Source: Phoenix dactylifera
Lineage: Eukaryota; Streptophyta; Magnoliopsida; Arecales; Arecaceae
Length of the DNA stretch: 64,000 bases
Direction of reading: 5' to 3'
Assembly (NCBI RefSeq): GCF_009389715.1
Contig: NC_052394.1
Location: forward strand, 23,562,899 to 23,626,898
The notes beneath the pieces were generated by a model, which saw nothing but the letters and a program-made list of their open reading frames with translations, ran no database searches and was not told the DNA's origin. The position numbers and the translations under genes were made by a program. The number at the start of each line of letters is the position of its first letter. The first letter of the stretch is position 1. Positions 33,540 through 49,149 of the stretch are shown here, piece after piece.

Positions 33540-35659
33540 CTAAGTAGAACAGCAAGCTCGCTTTACATTCCCTGAAGAATCAGCAACGTTGATAGTTGTT
33601 CCTTGAATGGGTGGTCCTGCTGTCCCTGCTGCCTCTTGAGCAGCAAGTGCCTTCTTGCTTATTATTTGGTAAATCTCTGTCAAAATATGCTGGAATGCCT
33701 TCTCAATGTTGAATGCTTCCAATGCTGAGGTCTCTAGAAAGGAAAGCCCCTCCTTCTCAGCCAATAGCCGGGCATCATCCTCTGAAACTGCTCGTAGGTG
33801 CTTCAAGTCGGACTTATTACCAGCCATCATAATGACAATGTTGGAATCGGCATGGTCTCTAAGTTCACGAAGCCATCTCTGTACATTGTCAAATGTTTGC
33901 CTCTTTGTTATGTCATAGACTAGGAGTGCTCCCACTGCACCTCTGTAATATGCACTGGTGATCGCACGGTACCTCTCTTGACCAGCAGTGTCCCATATCT
34001 GTGCCTTGATGGTTTTCCCTTCTATCTGTTCAGAATATCAAATTATTGCAGCACTGACAACTGCATCAATAAAGCAAGAAGTAGAAACTAAAGTATGATG
34101 GTTAAATAATCAGTTAACAGGGGAATTAATACCACTTTGAATTTAGGTTAAGAGACCCATTTCGTTGATGATGCATACTACAAAAGTAGTGAAAAACATA
34201 TTAACATGTAATTTAAAAAGAAGCATGCATCATGGCATTCCTTTAGGGAATACATACTCGTGTTACCATCCACAAGCATCAATTGCAACATAATTCACTA
34301 AAGGAAAAAGAAAAACATATTTCTTTTTATAAAATCTTTCAGGAAGATGGTTAGTATGAACTGAACAATGAAGATGTAAGAGGAGAATATGTTAGGTAGA
34401 AACATTAAGGTGACTCAGCAAACAATTAATGTTTAGCAGATTCATCCATCAGAAGAACAATTCTATTTATGGAGCAACTTGCACTTACAGAATAAACAAG
34501 TAAACAGAAACTTCTCCCTAGGCTATATGCCGAAAGTAAGGAAGTGGCTGGAATTGCCATTCTAATATGTTTTTAAACTCATAAGACCCTGAGTATTCTG
34601 AAAAAAAGGGAAAAACAAAGAGGCCATGACGCCATCCATCATTAAGTACTAACCTATAGAAACTAGTTTAAACTTTAGTTCGCCCCTTAAGGACTAGCAA
34701 AATGGCTCAAAGGACAGAAAACTAAATAAATCAGCAGGATACATATTTAGGAAACTTTGGTTCACTTCTTGACTAACTAATCAGCAAGATGTACAAGAAG
34801 AAAACTCACTTGAAATAATTGTTGGATTGGAAGAGAGAAGTGTTATTTTTGTTTCACCTAGGAAAAGTTCGAGCATCATTCTTTTCCCAGTCCTCAGATG
34901 TTCACAGCTACATCTACATATGTCTTATAGATTCATTGTCCTCCTACATGACTTGTGAATTCATCGCTGCTCCTCTGAATGACATGAATTGTGGATTTAG
35001 ACACATAAGGTAGACAAACTTAATCTTCTGTTATCCATGATAATTCTTACATAAATCGCAGAACCAATTCTTTACAATATGAATCTATTGGTGCAAAATT
35101 TACATGCAAAACACACGATGAAATACAACCTTCGATCTTGTAATGAGATTTACCATAGTAAAGAAACAAACCAAATGAAGTTGATAAATCACAGTACTGG
35201 ACGATCAAGAAGGACATAAACTTGATAAGCGTATTCAAATTTGAGATCGTGGCCGTGCTTATTCCTGTTGCATAACCAATAGAACGGAATTTTGCTTTTG
35301 CGCCTATAACAGATTCCTTCCCCTCGAATTCTTTATATATCCGAAGAAACCGAGAACGATCATTTCACCACAAAAAATAAACAGACCGACAAACAAATAA
35401 ACAAAATGAAGCAATAAAACCGAGTATACGCTGAAAAGGGCAAATAAATGAAATAAAGCAAGAACCCGAACAGAGATCGGAAACAGGTGCTGACCTGAAG
35501 AGTCCTGGTCGCGAATTCGACGCCGATGGTCGATTTAGACTCCAGACAAAACTCATTCCTGGTGAATCTCGACAGGATGTTCGATTTCCCCACGCCAGAA
35601 TCACCGATCAGCACGATCTTGAACAGGTAATCATACTCATGATCCACTCGATGCGCCAT
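33540..35659 (-). CDS. RABA2: RABA2-type (Rab11 class) small GTPase
   Basis: There are two exons: 35659-35495 (55 codons) and 34025-33540, separated by a 1469-bp GT-AG intron in phase 0, giving 216 aa, normal for the family. The product is a membrane-anchored GTPase of trans-Golgi and recycling endosome traffic, active in polar secretion and cell-plate formation in plants. The P-loop GDSGVGKS is at residues 19-26. Also present are the switch I segment STIGVEF, DTAGQE, NKSD, the ETSALE loop and a C-terminal CCST with two cysteines for geranylgeranylation. The start [19 protein letters not shown] and the [18 protein letters not shown] tail resemble Arabidopsis RABA2c/d from memory. The intron position, just after RTLQ, is usual for plant RABA genes. 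All key residues are present, so the gene looks functional. Confidence 0.95.
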
Positions 35660-35669
35660 AACTTTTTCC

Positions 35670-36755
35670 TCCTCCTATCTGCCCTCCGATCTGAGCCCGA
35701 TCCATACCATAAAAAAATGGCCACCAAGTCAAACCGGCATCAAAAAAAAAAAAGGAATCAAAATAGTCGAAATCAGATCGAAGAAAATCCTACCTCCGAT
35801 CGAAGGAGGGTGCAGAGAGCGGAAAATTCGATGGTTTCAGGAGGTGGGGGGATCAGAGAGACAGAAGGGGAAGGCAGGTGCCAATGCCAACGGCGAGAAA
35901 CGGAAAACCGAAAAAAAGGGCGTTTTGATTTGAAATGGCCCAACCATTATTTTATTTTATTTTATTCTATTCTATTATTATGCGTTACTAAATCCCGGAT
36001 TTTTTTTTTCACTCTTTAAATTTCTGTTCACTCTATTAATCCAGTGAGCGCACGTTAGCATCGAAGTAGGCGGCAAGGAAGAATAAAATAAAGATCGACC
36101 GTCCACGTTGACATTCGATGTAGGGGCGGCCGCATATGATTTTCAGTACGAAAATAAAGATCTACCGTCCACGTCCTTTGGTGGGTATGAAGTCGTTTAT
36201 GCCCGATCTGGTAAATCCTTAGTGTTTATGTATTTGTTAAGAAAGCTTCAAATATCTAAAGTCCTTGAGTCTGGCACTATGAATTAATTGTTTAATGGAT
36301 TGTAAATTCATACAATATTGAATTGGTTGATATAATTACCTTTTACAGTTTGGTCTTTAATGACATTTTTACCCAAAAATAATCTTGACTTTGCATAAAA
36401 TTTTTGACCTCATTCAAAGATGGAGTAATGTGATTCACATAAATCCCAAGGGACCTCTATCTTTGTCTAAGGAACAATTACAGTTACTGTATCAAGGCCA
36501 CTTTTTGCTCATAGGCAACCATATTGATGAAGCTAAACTAGGCACAAGTTAGACCTGATTAACACTTGGTTTAGGGTGCATTCCAAGCTGATGTAACCTA
36601 GGGACCGTAATGGCATGCTCATAAATCTTCCTCGGTTCCCCTTCCAAACCACCATCTGGTAGCGTTGTTCTAAGTTGGAGGCATGATTAGATCGCGTAGT
36701 TCGAGCCTTCGCTATTGACTTGAAATGGGCAAGATATCTATGAAGATTCATACGA
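35670..36755. other. Bidirectional promoter region between RABA2-like and Elongin-C genes (left part)
   Basis: Purine-rich presumed 5' UTR and promoter of the Rab gene (35670-35930), a TTTTA-rich run (about 35946-35980), then spacer. No gene was recognised. Confidence 0.4.
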
Positions 36756-36760
36756 ATATA

Positions 36761-37101
36761 TGTTTAGCATCACATCAATTATTCGCCGAGAAGAACTTGG
36801 GTACTTATACATAATAAGAAACCCAAAATATATCTTTCGGCTAGTTTTTTTGATGAGGTTTTGAGTTGTTACAAATAATATCAGGACAAATCCGATTCAT
36901 AACTTATGTAGACTAGGGAACACTGTAGTACGAATTTATTGAGTCCGACTATAGTTAGATTTGAATGGATTTGAATTCTTATCTTGACGAGAACGTCGAG
37001 AGTTAAACGAAAAAAAGTATGTGAGCATATGTTGGATAGAACAAAAAATCTAAATAATATTTTTTGATTAATTATTTTAGATGAGGTTCTAAGTTGTTAC
37101 A
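36761..37101 (+). mobile_element. Candidate TRIM element or pair of short LTR relics
   Basis: A unit at 36761-36873 starts TGTTTAGCATCACATC and ends GAGTTGTTACA, matching the short LTR at 17214-17328. It is followed by an ATATCAGGA stretch reminiscent of a decayed primer site. A second similar end, GATGAGGTTCTAAGTTGTTACA, occurs at about 37080-37101. Two ~113-bp LTRs around ~115 bp would make a ~340-bp TRIM. It is decayed and non-coding, and sits about 270 bp before the Elongin-C start codon. Confidence 0.45.
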
Positions 37102-37367
37102 CCACTTTGAAATCCGACACAACTCGGAGTAATATGGATTGCGTTTGGGCTATGCCTTCCAATAGACTATATAAATCTTGCTCCGCAAGCCTGGTCATCC
37201 ATTTGTTGATCAATGCACACGGATCGGATGCGCCGCATCCATTTCGCATGACAAAGAAGCACCGACCACGGCAATCCAACGCGGAGACGCAAATATTTGG
37301 AACCGGTCGAAACGGGAGATAAAGGTCCGGGCGGCGAGGGGTGGGGGGGAGGAGGCAACGAGGAGGG

Positions 37368-40300
37368 ATGAAGAAGGAGGAGACGGTGAAGCTGATAAGC
37401 GCGGAGGGGTTCGAGTTCGTGATCGACAAGAAGGCCGCCATGGTCTCCCACACCATCCGCAACATGCTCACCTCCCCTGGTCTACCATCTCGTTTCTCGC
37501 TTCCATCTTGCTTTCCTTTTAGGTTTTCTCATTAAACGTCTAGTATATGGCAGGTGGCTTCGCGGAGACGCAGCTCGGAGAGGTGACGTTTCCGGAGATA
37601 AGCACCCCCATTCTGGAGAAGGTCTGCCAGTATTTCTACTGGTCCCTTCAATACGCCAGGTTCCTCTTCTCCCTCTTCCTTATCTTGATCGACACTTACT
37701 CCTTACCAAGTTGTGATTCGTTCCTTTTCTGGTGGATCTTTAAGGTCATCACACTAGACGTACCAGTCCGATTCCAAAATATTTGAATCAAGGAGGGCCA
37801 AATGTGTCTGTGCTTATCAGTTGTTGCAATCTGTCTTATCGGGGCATACATGTTAGCAATTTTAGAGATTATCCTTAGTGCAGGGACAGCTGGATAGAGA
37901 ATTGGTTTTGGATTCTTAGTGGCAATCCTTGTATGATCAGTTTCGCATCTAATTTTTGCTGAGAACCACCAGAACTTTTGTAGCATCTACTCCTCAAGAA
38001 ACAATGAGCTAAAATTTACAATAAAGTTGATTTTTTTTTTTTTTGATGATAAGTAACTTGAAGAATTACCTACATGTAATGTGCATTTTCCAGTTTCCTA
38101 ATCCAGTAGTTATATGGATAGGTTGTTGTTCTCATGCTGTTAGTATGCTGCTTGTAGAAACTTTCAGTGCTTGATTCTAAACTGTTAAAATTGTATGCCA
38201 TGGTTTGTTTGACAAGGCATGGGCTTTCTTTCCGGTAAGCCGGGAAGGCGATTGTGTTGATGACAAGTCGGGTATTGTATGAATAACCAATTCCAGTACG
38301 TTCTGGAGTCTCTAATTTCGGAATCCATGTTGTATTTCTCAGTTTTTGTGCATATGCCTTTATATTGGCCCTCCCAAAAGAAAAACCCTTTATAATGAAA
38401 AAGAAGGGTAGATGCAGGAGGATTGTCAGACAAGTCTAATAAGTAGAAAACCTTTACCCAAGACAAGATGTGCTTTGTAAGAACATCATTCAGTCATTTG
38501 CGTTCATTTTAAGTTTTGTGAATATATTGCATGTGGATCCTACTATAGAGAAGCTATCAGTTTCCAACGTAGTAGCTTGCGAGGTTTGGGCATTTGGCAA
38601 TAAAGCATCTGCAATGGATTAGTTAATATCCATCTTGTCAACCTTGATTTCCCATTCAAACTAAGGACATGTACAAATAATGAACTACAACCAGTGACAG
38701 AAGAGATCACAAATAGACTAATTTAAATTATTTGTTGAATCTACGGTTGTTCTGACTACTAAGCAGCATTCTCTTAATTAGGGTGAGGATGTGATTTATC
38801 AAATATAAGACAGAATCTTTCCCGTTGAACTTAAGGATTTTGTTAGCTTGAAGCTAACAAAGAAAATCCCCTCATGCTGAATGGCATCAGGAACAGGGTT
38901 AATCAATTTGTCCAGCATTGCATTCCAAAAGAGGAAAGGAGACAACTATCTGCTTCAGCAACTGATCTAAAGAGGGTTAGCATCTTGATGTTGTCAAATA
39001 CTGTTCAGAACTGATGGATAACATCCTAAGACCACCATCTCACATGACTACCTTGTTGATTGCTAATGTATCCAGGTTATTGTTCTGTCCTCTATTATTT
39101 ATCTCGAACAATGAGAGAATATTTGAAGATTGAGGTGTTATGCAGCTATTATTTTTCAAAACATTTTAGAATTCAGGCTCACACATGTTATATATCAAGA
39201 GCCTACTAGCTTCACTTCAGTTTCTTAAGGACTTCAGAGCTATAGGATTTGCCTAGTATGGATTTCAAGTGATGCTAGCTCCCATCAATGTAGTTAGGCA
39301 TTCCATCTTATGTGTTCTGTAAATATTTTTGAGGGGTAGATCTTATCAATAAAGAAATATGTAAGAAACTGTTTGATGGGGTTCAGTTCCCTAGCACTGG
39401 TATGACTGCATCAGGTATTTGCAAAAGTTATACATGAATCATGATGTTTAATTAAGGAAGCTATATAATCTATAAAAAGTATAATATATGACTTTTGATC
39501 AAAGTTTTTAAGGCAAGGAAGGATCTTGAAGAAATGATTGAGAAAAGCTTGAATGCTATTTAGAAAAAAAGTAAAAATTGTAACAATACGAGTCTTCACT
39601 TCATCGACGAATGATGGTATCTTGTATTTCTTCTACCTGAGAAGATAATCATCAAGGCTTATTATATGATGAGATATTACTTTTGTGTTAATAATTTGAT
39701 GCCACACTTGATGTGTTGGTTCAGATTGAATTTCGTGCTAGTTAATGCCCGGTTATTATAAGAAGTTTGACTCATTAATATTATATTTTGGTTTTGGATG
39801 AGTTCAAATTGATACTGTTGTATTATTGCCAAGATTAATGGCTCTTAAATTAGTTTTAGTGTAAGCTAGGTCGAAATCTCTTCCTGCAAGGCCCATACAG
39901 CCATTCAATACACAATGCTTTTCAAGATGAAACACCAAAAACAAAAGCTAACAAAGCCTTCCTTTCATGTATATTCTTGTTGCTGATATGTTTATAGACT
40001 AGACTTTATTGTTACAATTTGAATGCAACATACTTTTGTCGTCAGTTATGTTATTCTCCACCTCTTACACTTATTCATGCCTTTGAGGTGGAGAAAGACT
40101 GGTGGGTTAATCAATGTTTGCAATCCAAAGTGGGGAATTTCCACATTGTGGGACCATGTCTAGATCACTGGACTTTGCAGTTTTATATATTTAAAAGTAT
40201 GTATGTTTATGATGTAGTTTTGGTGCTTGTAGCTAGCAACCCTCGAGTGGATTATAAGGAGCGCTTTGTACACACATAAGCCACGTATACCTGTGCCAGA

Positions 40301-41349
40301 TATGCCACACCCAATGCTGTGGCTCCTATAGGGCTTGGGCACTATGTCTTTGTGTGACGTATGGTTTGTTTAGATGGTTTTCACCTACATATTAGGGTGT
40401 AAAGGGCAATGCTTAAAAAAAAAGAAACTGACCATGTGAAAGGATTCCCACCACCCCCTTCGCGTGCCCTGCACCCAGATATAATTAAAAAATTGAACTA
40501 TTTGAATTTCTCAGTGCTTGGAGGAACTCACAACTTATATCCTCTTAACTTTTCACCTCACAAGAGGCTTCAGAAAAATCTTAGTTCATTATTACTCTAA
40601 TAAAACTCGAATCTGCAAATAGTAGTGCGAGATGAGCAAATGCTTTATTCATGTATACAATGCACTTAAATCTGCTGTAGTTTCTGTGTTTGTCAGATTG
40701 TGCAGCATCTTGTTTATATTGCAAGAGAGTGATTTTTTAATATGCTCTGGCAAATAATGCTCATGCCTGATTTATGCACTTGTTTTTCTATCCATTCAAG
40801 CCGGTCATGCATGTTGAAAATCTTGTTAGAAATAGGAAAGGATAAATGAAGTTGGACGGTGAAAGGACAGACGGAATTGTGAATAAGAGCTTGTGACTTT
40901 ATTTATTGACTAAAGTGGACATCTAGCTAGATTATGTGTTCATCACAGAGATAATTTCCTCTCTTATCAATGGATGTGTTGGTTTTCCAAATTTACCACA
41001 TAAGTGGTGTACTGTATGTATGATTTCGGGTCTGTTTGTGCCAGAATTCTTGATTGTTTGTGTTACTGTAAAGGTTTAAACTGAATAAGAATTCAATGAA
41101 CTTCACTTTTTAAACTGGTATGACAAACGAGCAATGTCCTTGATCTTTATGCTTTGCCTCACACGCTTCTTCTCAGCTTAAAAAGCGACTAATTTTAAAG
41201 CCTTCTGTGCTTTCTTACTATTTCTGTTAAAATTATTCCTTAACCTCTTTTTTGTCTATGTTGTTGGCAGTGGAATGGAGACAGAGTTTCATATTGAACC
41301 TGAAATAACTTTGGAGTTGATGATGGCAGCTAATTATCTCCACACCTGA
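37368..41349 (+). CDS. ELC: Elongin-C (SKP1-like ubiquitin ligase adaptor)
   Basis: There are three exons: 37368-37479, 37554-37659 and 41271-41349, with GT-AG introns of 74 bp and about 3.6 kb, giving 297 nt or 98 aa, the usual plant length. Elongin-C has the SKP1/BTB fold and links substrate receptors to cullin ligases; in animals it also forms the Elongin transcription factor. Visible features are VKLISAEGFEFVIDKKAA, IRNMLTSPGG, EVTFPEIS, VCQYFYWSLQYASG, and then HIEPEITLELMMAANYLHT at the C-terminus. The ATG at 37368 begins MKKEETVKLIS, as in plant orthologues. An upstream GTG-initiated extension was ignored. The next gene on the same strand is RPN11, 983 bp beyond the stop codon. Confidence 0.94.
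37660..41270 (+). other. Long intron 2 of Elongin-C
   Basis: 3.6 kb of AT-rich intron with a 14-base T run near 38030. No internal gene or clear transposon was recognised. Confidence 0.75.
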
Positions 41350-42331
41350 GAGATCTCTATGGGTCTGCTATCTTGGGGCTCGTCTCTTGTTTGCACTGTT
41401 AGTCAATGTGCTCATGTATGTATACAGAGTCATTATGAAGTGGATTATGCGTTCTTTTGAGAAATGAAATTATAGTTTCGTGTAACAAACACTTATAGAT
41501 GGACGACTGTCTCAAGATTGGCTAGTTGTTTTGGTTGCGTTGCTTTTACATTTTGGAACATGGTGCCTTGGATCTGGACTTCAGCTTTTGATCAAGCTGC
41601 ATCATATTGTTCAACTTGTTATGAAGGATGGACAGAAACAAAAGATGCTATTTACTTCTGTGTTGTGGTGTGTGATGAAATCAATCATAACTCATCACGT
41701 TAAATGTATCATGCTGGACATGTTGGAGAAGGTCGAAACAAGGGGAAAATGCTAAATTTGTATACTTTGTATATGTCTGAAAGAAGAATGATCAGGTGTA
41801 AGACAGATCAAATCTTTATCATGGAACACATATAATGATTTCTCGATTTGGCCACATAAACTAGATTGTGCCATTTTGAAGAGAATCGTAGTCTCGAAGA
41901 AAAGAAAATCACAATCGACTTTTATTTATTTTTTATAACTTACTTTTATTTATATTTTTTATTATAATTAGGATTATGCCTTTTCTTTATGGTCAAGACA
42001 TCTTTCTCATGTTGGCTACGGAGGCAAGCGGTCAATGTGATCGATTTAATAAAACCAGTAAAAAAAAAAAAAACTTTTGGAGGCTTCGTTTCCGTCGATG
42101 AAATCAAATATCTCTTTTTTTCTAGTTAGTTCTCTATTATTCTTTTATATTAATTTGCTAGAAATATTTTGACCGTGGATCAAGAGGCGCGGGCCCAACC
42201 TTTAAGACTGGTACGGGTTGGACCGGGACGAGAAGAAGGCTTGGTGCTCGGAGCTGGAAGGCGGAGTTTCTTGCTTGGCGAGAGAAACCCAAAGCGGAGA
42301 GGAGAGGAACGCAAGGGAGAGGAAGGGCGGG
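41350..42331 (+). other. Elongin-C 3' UTR and RPN11 promoter region
   Basis: The first ~400 bp are the probable Elongin-C 3' UTR. The rest is AT-rich promoter turning purine- and GC-rich just before the RPN11 start. An A run lies at about 42059-42073. Confidence 0.45.
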
Positions 42332-45538
<3,207 letters not shown>

Positions 45539-46335
45539 GAATGTCTGCATTTCAGAAAAACATGCATGGCTTTCTGTCCTATTTGAACTTATTCCATCAT
45601 TTATTTGCTCAAAATGAATCTTGTGCAGACTAATGTTCCAGTTGGATGATATGATTGTTCGAGTTATATTATATTATTGTTAATGCCACGAGCATATTTC
45701 ATGACCAATCAGGGCCATACTTGGAAGTAAGCTCGTATCCTCTATTCCATATCCTCAAGCTTCATAATAGTTGTGTTATGACTCAGTCCTCATACCAAGT
45801 CCAAGCATGGCAGCCATCTACCTGGTACAAATTCCGGGCTTGGTCCGTGTCTGTAAATTTATAATGGAGAGAGCAGTGTCTGCCTAAGATCTCTCACACA
45901 GAAGATTAGCACAGCTGATGTGAACTTCAAAATTGAGCTGGCCTAGCCATTCACAACTGGATGAGAGTGAGATGCAGGGTATGTTCTTTCCACGCAAAAA
46001 TGTCAGCTCTCTGCTGCATCCTTGTCTGAAACAGATATAGCGTGTTACATGGACTTCACAGGAAGTCGAACTTGGCGTTCACCATTATTCTTTTCACAGC
46101 ACAGTGTACTGCGACTTGTAGTTTTGTGTGGGTTCACTTTAACAAACAATTAACCCAGTTCCTTGTGGCCTCCGATATGGCGTGCTTATTATAGATTTGG
46201 GGAAAAATATCATGACACGTTAGTGAACTCCGAGGTACGTGATTTATTTTTTAAAAAATGGAGCATTTGATGAACGCCTGTGATTTTGTACATCTCAAGA
46301 GCCTCATATTATATTATACTTTTATATTCTAAATA
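45539..46335 (+). other. RPN11 3' UTR and downstream spacer
   Basis: Probable 3' UTR followed by non-coding spacer. No gene was recognised. Confidence 0.45.
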
Positions 46336-46344
46336 TATTGTTAG

Positions 46345-46600
46345 TATGAAGGCTGTGTTTGGCTGCGTGTTGGATGAAAACTAAATGGAATAAACATTTT
46401 TTTTTACTCATTTAGAAAATCAAATACAGAAAAGTAGTTTATTTATTCTGAAAATAAAATAAATATTTTAAAGAGTAAGGTCAGATTTTTTTCCCATTTA
46501 ATCCGAATTCTGAAAGAAATAATTCCATAAAATATTTTTCAAAATAAAAAGAACCAGGAATCCAACCCGTTCGTTGGTAGCATCTGGGCCGTACTTCTAA
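46345..46600. mobile_element. AT-rich MITE-like element
   Basis: The left side reads TGTTTGGCTGCGTGTTGGATGA; the inverted right side reads TACCAACGAACGGGTTGGAT. The region between is very AT-rich. 'TGTTTGG' ends around an AT-rich core are typical of plant MITEs, but the terminal match is weak and no clear target duplication was found. Confidence 0.3.
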
Positions 46601-46888
46601 AAAAAATACTAACGAAATCTTAAGAGTCCATTATATGAGGTAATCGTATTGTTGAAATATTGTCTAGCTTTTTTCGATCACGAAGTATATGAATTACTAA
46701 TTTGGTTTTACTAATACTTGCATCAAGTTTGATATATAGGCTTTTTTTTATTTTTTATTGAAAATTTCAAGAAAAAATTGAGACAAATTCCCTGCCGTAT
46801 CATCAATAAGCCATGTGACTAAGAAATAATAAATATTTTTTATATTTATTATTTTTTTTACCTCTTCCGCATCGCGAGGGTATTTTGC

Positions 46889-47260
46889 TTGTACTTTTAT
46901 AGGGGACGAGGACAGGGAGCAGGAGTAGTAGTAGGATGCTCGCAGAACTACCCAGTTTTTCACGGGTCTGGTTCCAGGTGCTTTATCTTTTCATCGAAAA
47001 GCATCAGAGAAGCGCTTGGCCCTCGCGTCCAGCCGCAATATGGGATTCGGGGCCCGTCGGAGATCTGGGCCGCCCGGGTCGATGAAGATAGAAGACCGCT
47101 TAGATTCGAGGTGGCCCCGGGAACCAAGATTCCTGCCCGGAAGGCGTTCGATGAAATCTCTCACCCAGAGGCGGCGCCTGCTGCTGATCGCCTCCGTCTC
47201 CTCCGTGTGACTGCATTGACGGGGATCTTTGCTCCGCTAATGATTCCACGCCATGTCTAG
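46889..47260 (+). other. GC-rich island with overlapping open frames
   Basis: A sharp rise in GC content occurs within AT-rich DNA. One frame (46889-47260) and another (47016-47210, ending RSMKSLTQRRRLLLIASVSSV) are both open; the second would place a basic stretch before a short hydrophobic segment. No family is recognised. It could be the first exon of a lost or fragmentary gene, a captured exon or a CpG-like promoter remnant. Confidence 0.3.
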
Positions 47261-47420
47261 GATGGAAGTATAGTTAGTCACTGTGTTTCTGGAGCTGCTA
47301 TTCCTGTGATAAAAGAGGCAACGATTTCTACTTTTATACATGATTTGGAAACTCACCCAACGGTATGGAACCCTCTTCTCAACCTTTGCTATCCATTTCC
47401 GCTCGAACAACCCCAACCTT

Positions 47421-47447
47421 CCCCCCCCCCCCCCCCCCCCCCCCCCC
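47421..47447. repeat. 27-C homopolymer
   Basis: An uninterrupted run of 27 C residues, the longest of three C runs in the window. Its complement could form G-quadruplex structures. The length is prone to assembly error. Confidence 0.92.
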
Positions 47448-47459
47448 GGCGTTATTGTC

Positions 47460-48640
47460 CATATTCCTTATGTATTTTTCTTACTCCTCTATTGATTAAC
47501 CATTCTTAAAAACAAAAAAAAGTTCATATCCTTGATTTTTTAAGTGGGTGCATTCGCCTGTTTGCAGATCCAATTTGCTTGGGCAGTAAAGTTGCCTTTT
47601 AAGTGTCTCTAATAGCAGATGATTGCATATTTATTATTTATCTAAATCTTGGTGCTGAATGTATTGTTTCCTACTTATGTTAGAAACTAATTATGTTATG
47701 GCTGGATAGCATATCACCATCAATGAATCCAGAGGTGAAAATTACATGGTCTAGATTTTATGGGCATGCTTGCCTTCAATGGATTTGGAGAGCTCGCTGA
47801 AGTCCCAGCATATATCAGATGATCATGTACTTCTTATCTGTGTACATTTTCAAAGGTTGCTATCTGCCATATGCTTTTCCAATGAGTTTTGTCTTAACTT
47901 CGGATATAAATGGAAACAGTGTATCTGAAAACTGAAGAGCCAATGCCTGTGAGAGGTGTTGTTGAGATTGCAGAACTTTATGTACTTACTTTTGACCTTT
48001 CTATACCAGAACTTTATGCAACAAAATTAATATCATTTCCTATTCATCATATTATTGGTAATTATAATAAAAATTCATTTACTCGTTATGTAGATAAATT
48101 TTCAAAAGATTCCTGTAATGTAAAATTGTAAATGGATGTATAAATGTATTAATATTAGCTGACATTTTTATCTTTGAATAATCTGTCCTTTCTCTCCCAG
48201 TTTTTCCTATCTTCTATCTTTTAAAATATAAAGTGATGTACAAATGTTTTTATCAACAGAATTTTCTTTTCCCTAAGATGCATTTATCATGCCCCTGGAT
48301 TACTAAACTACAAACAGGACCGTTAATTTTCGGAGGTAAAAGGGATGTGCCTGATGTAATGCAGGCTCCGAACGGTGCCAAATTAGAATGAATCCTCCTC
48401 GGAGTGATGTGATTAGCCTCCAAATGCTCCTTTACAGAAATGATAAGTCATAGCAAATGGAATGACATGTGTCAAATATGTAATGAGACATCAAAGTGAC
48501 CTACTATTCTTTGTCACTCCTGCCACCACCATAAGGAATAAAATCTACCTAGTTAACCAGAATAGGTCATATCTTGGTTTGTTTGTAAAGTATTCATGAG
48601 TCGTTGGGTATATTCCAAATATGAAGGATGACAGTATCTA
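47460..48640. other. Intergenic DNA without recognised genes
   Basis: AT-rich spacer. One short open frame (47910-48131) has no recognisable motif. Confidence 0.4.
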
Positions 48641-48651
48641 TCACATAGTAA

Positions 48652-48946
48652 GGGTCTTCTTGGGAAATCCAGCAAGATTAGGTTGGATTTCTTGTTGGAT
48701 CATGGATTACATAGTCTATTTAGGTAAGGTCCATATCAACCCAATCTCTCTCCAGCCCAAATCCCATGGGATAAAAAAAAAGACCTCCATAGTTTTTTTT
48801 TTCTCAACATGCTGTCCAACAGGCCTATAGATGGAATTTAGGCCAAGACTAGGACGGCCCTTTAGAAAAAAAGGGACTGAGCAGGCTAACAAGCCCGATT
48901 CCTATAGAAATTCAGCCCAATCCTGTTGGATTTTCCAAACATGCCC
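48652..48946. mobile_element. Tourist-like (PIF/Harbinger) MITE
   Basis: A 295-bp element has ~47-bp imperfect terminal inverted repeats: GGGTCTTCTTGGGAAATCCA at the left and, inverted, GGGCATGTTTGGAAAATCCA at the right, with further matches inward. It is flanked by TAA on both sides (48649-48651 and 48947-48949), the target duplication expected for PIF/Harbinger elements. It is non-coding and lies just upstream of the subtilase pseudogene. Confidence 0.75.
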
Positions 48947-49149
48947 TAAGTGTGCCAAGTGATTCTCGATACATGGTGCCATATATCACTAGAGAGAGGC
49001 GGGATGTATGAAATAGTGACTGTTTCATAGGGCAAATGAATAACACAGAGCTTATTATCTTCTAATAACTTATTTGCACTTTTGCCTAAGCAAATTGAAA
49101 GATTGCTGTGATTGCTTTCTCATTTATGCTGTAATTGCTTTCTCATTTA

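Noticed and set aside
39411-39599. Possible copia integrase-like FIDYIA motif in Elongin-C intron 2
   Set aside because: The resemblance is a few residues only, with no flanking pol motifs. Chance is more likely.
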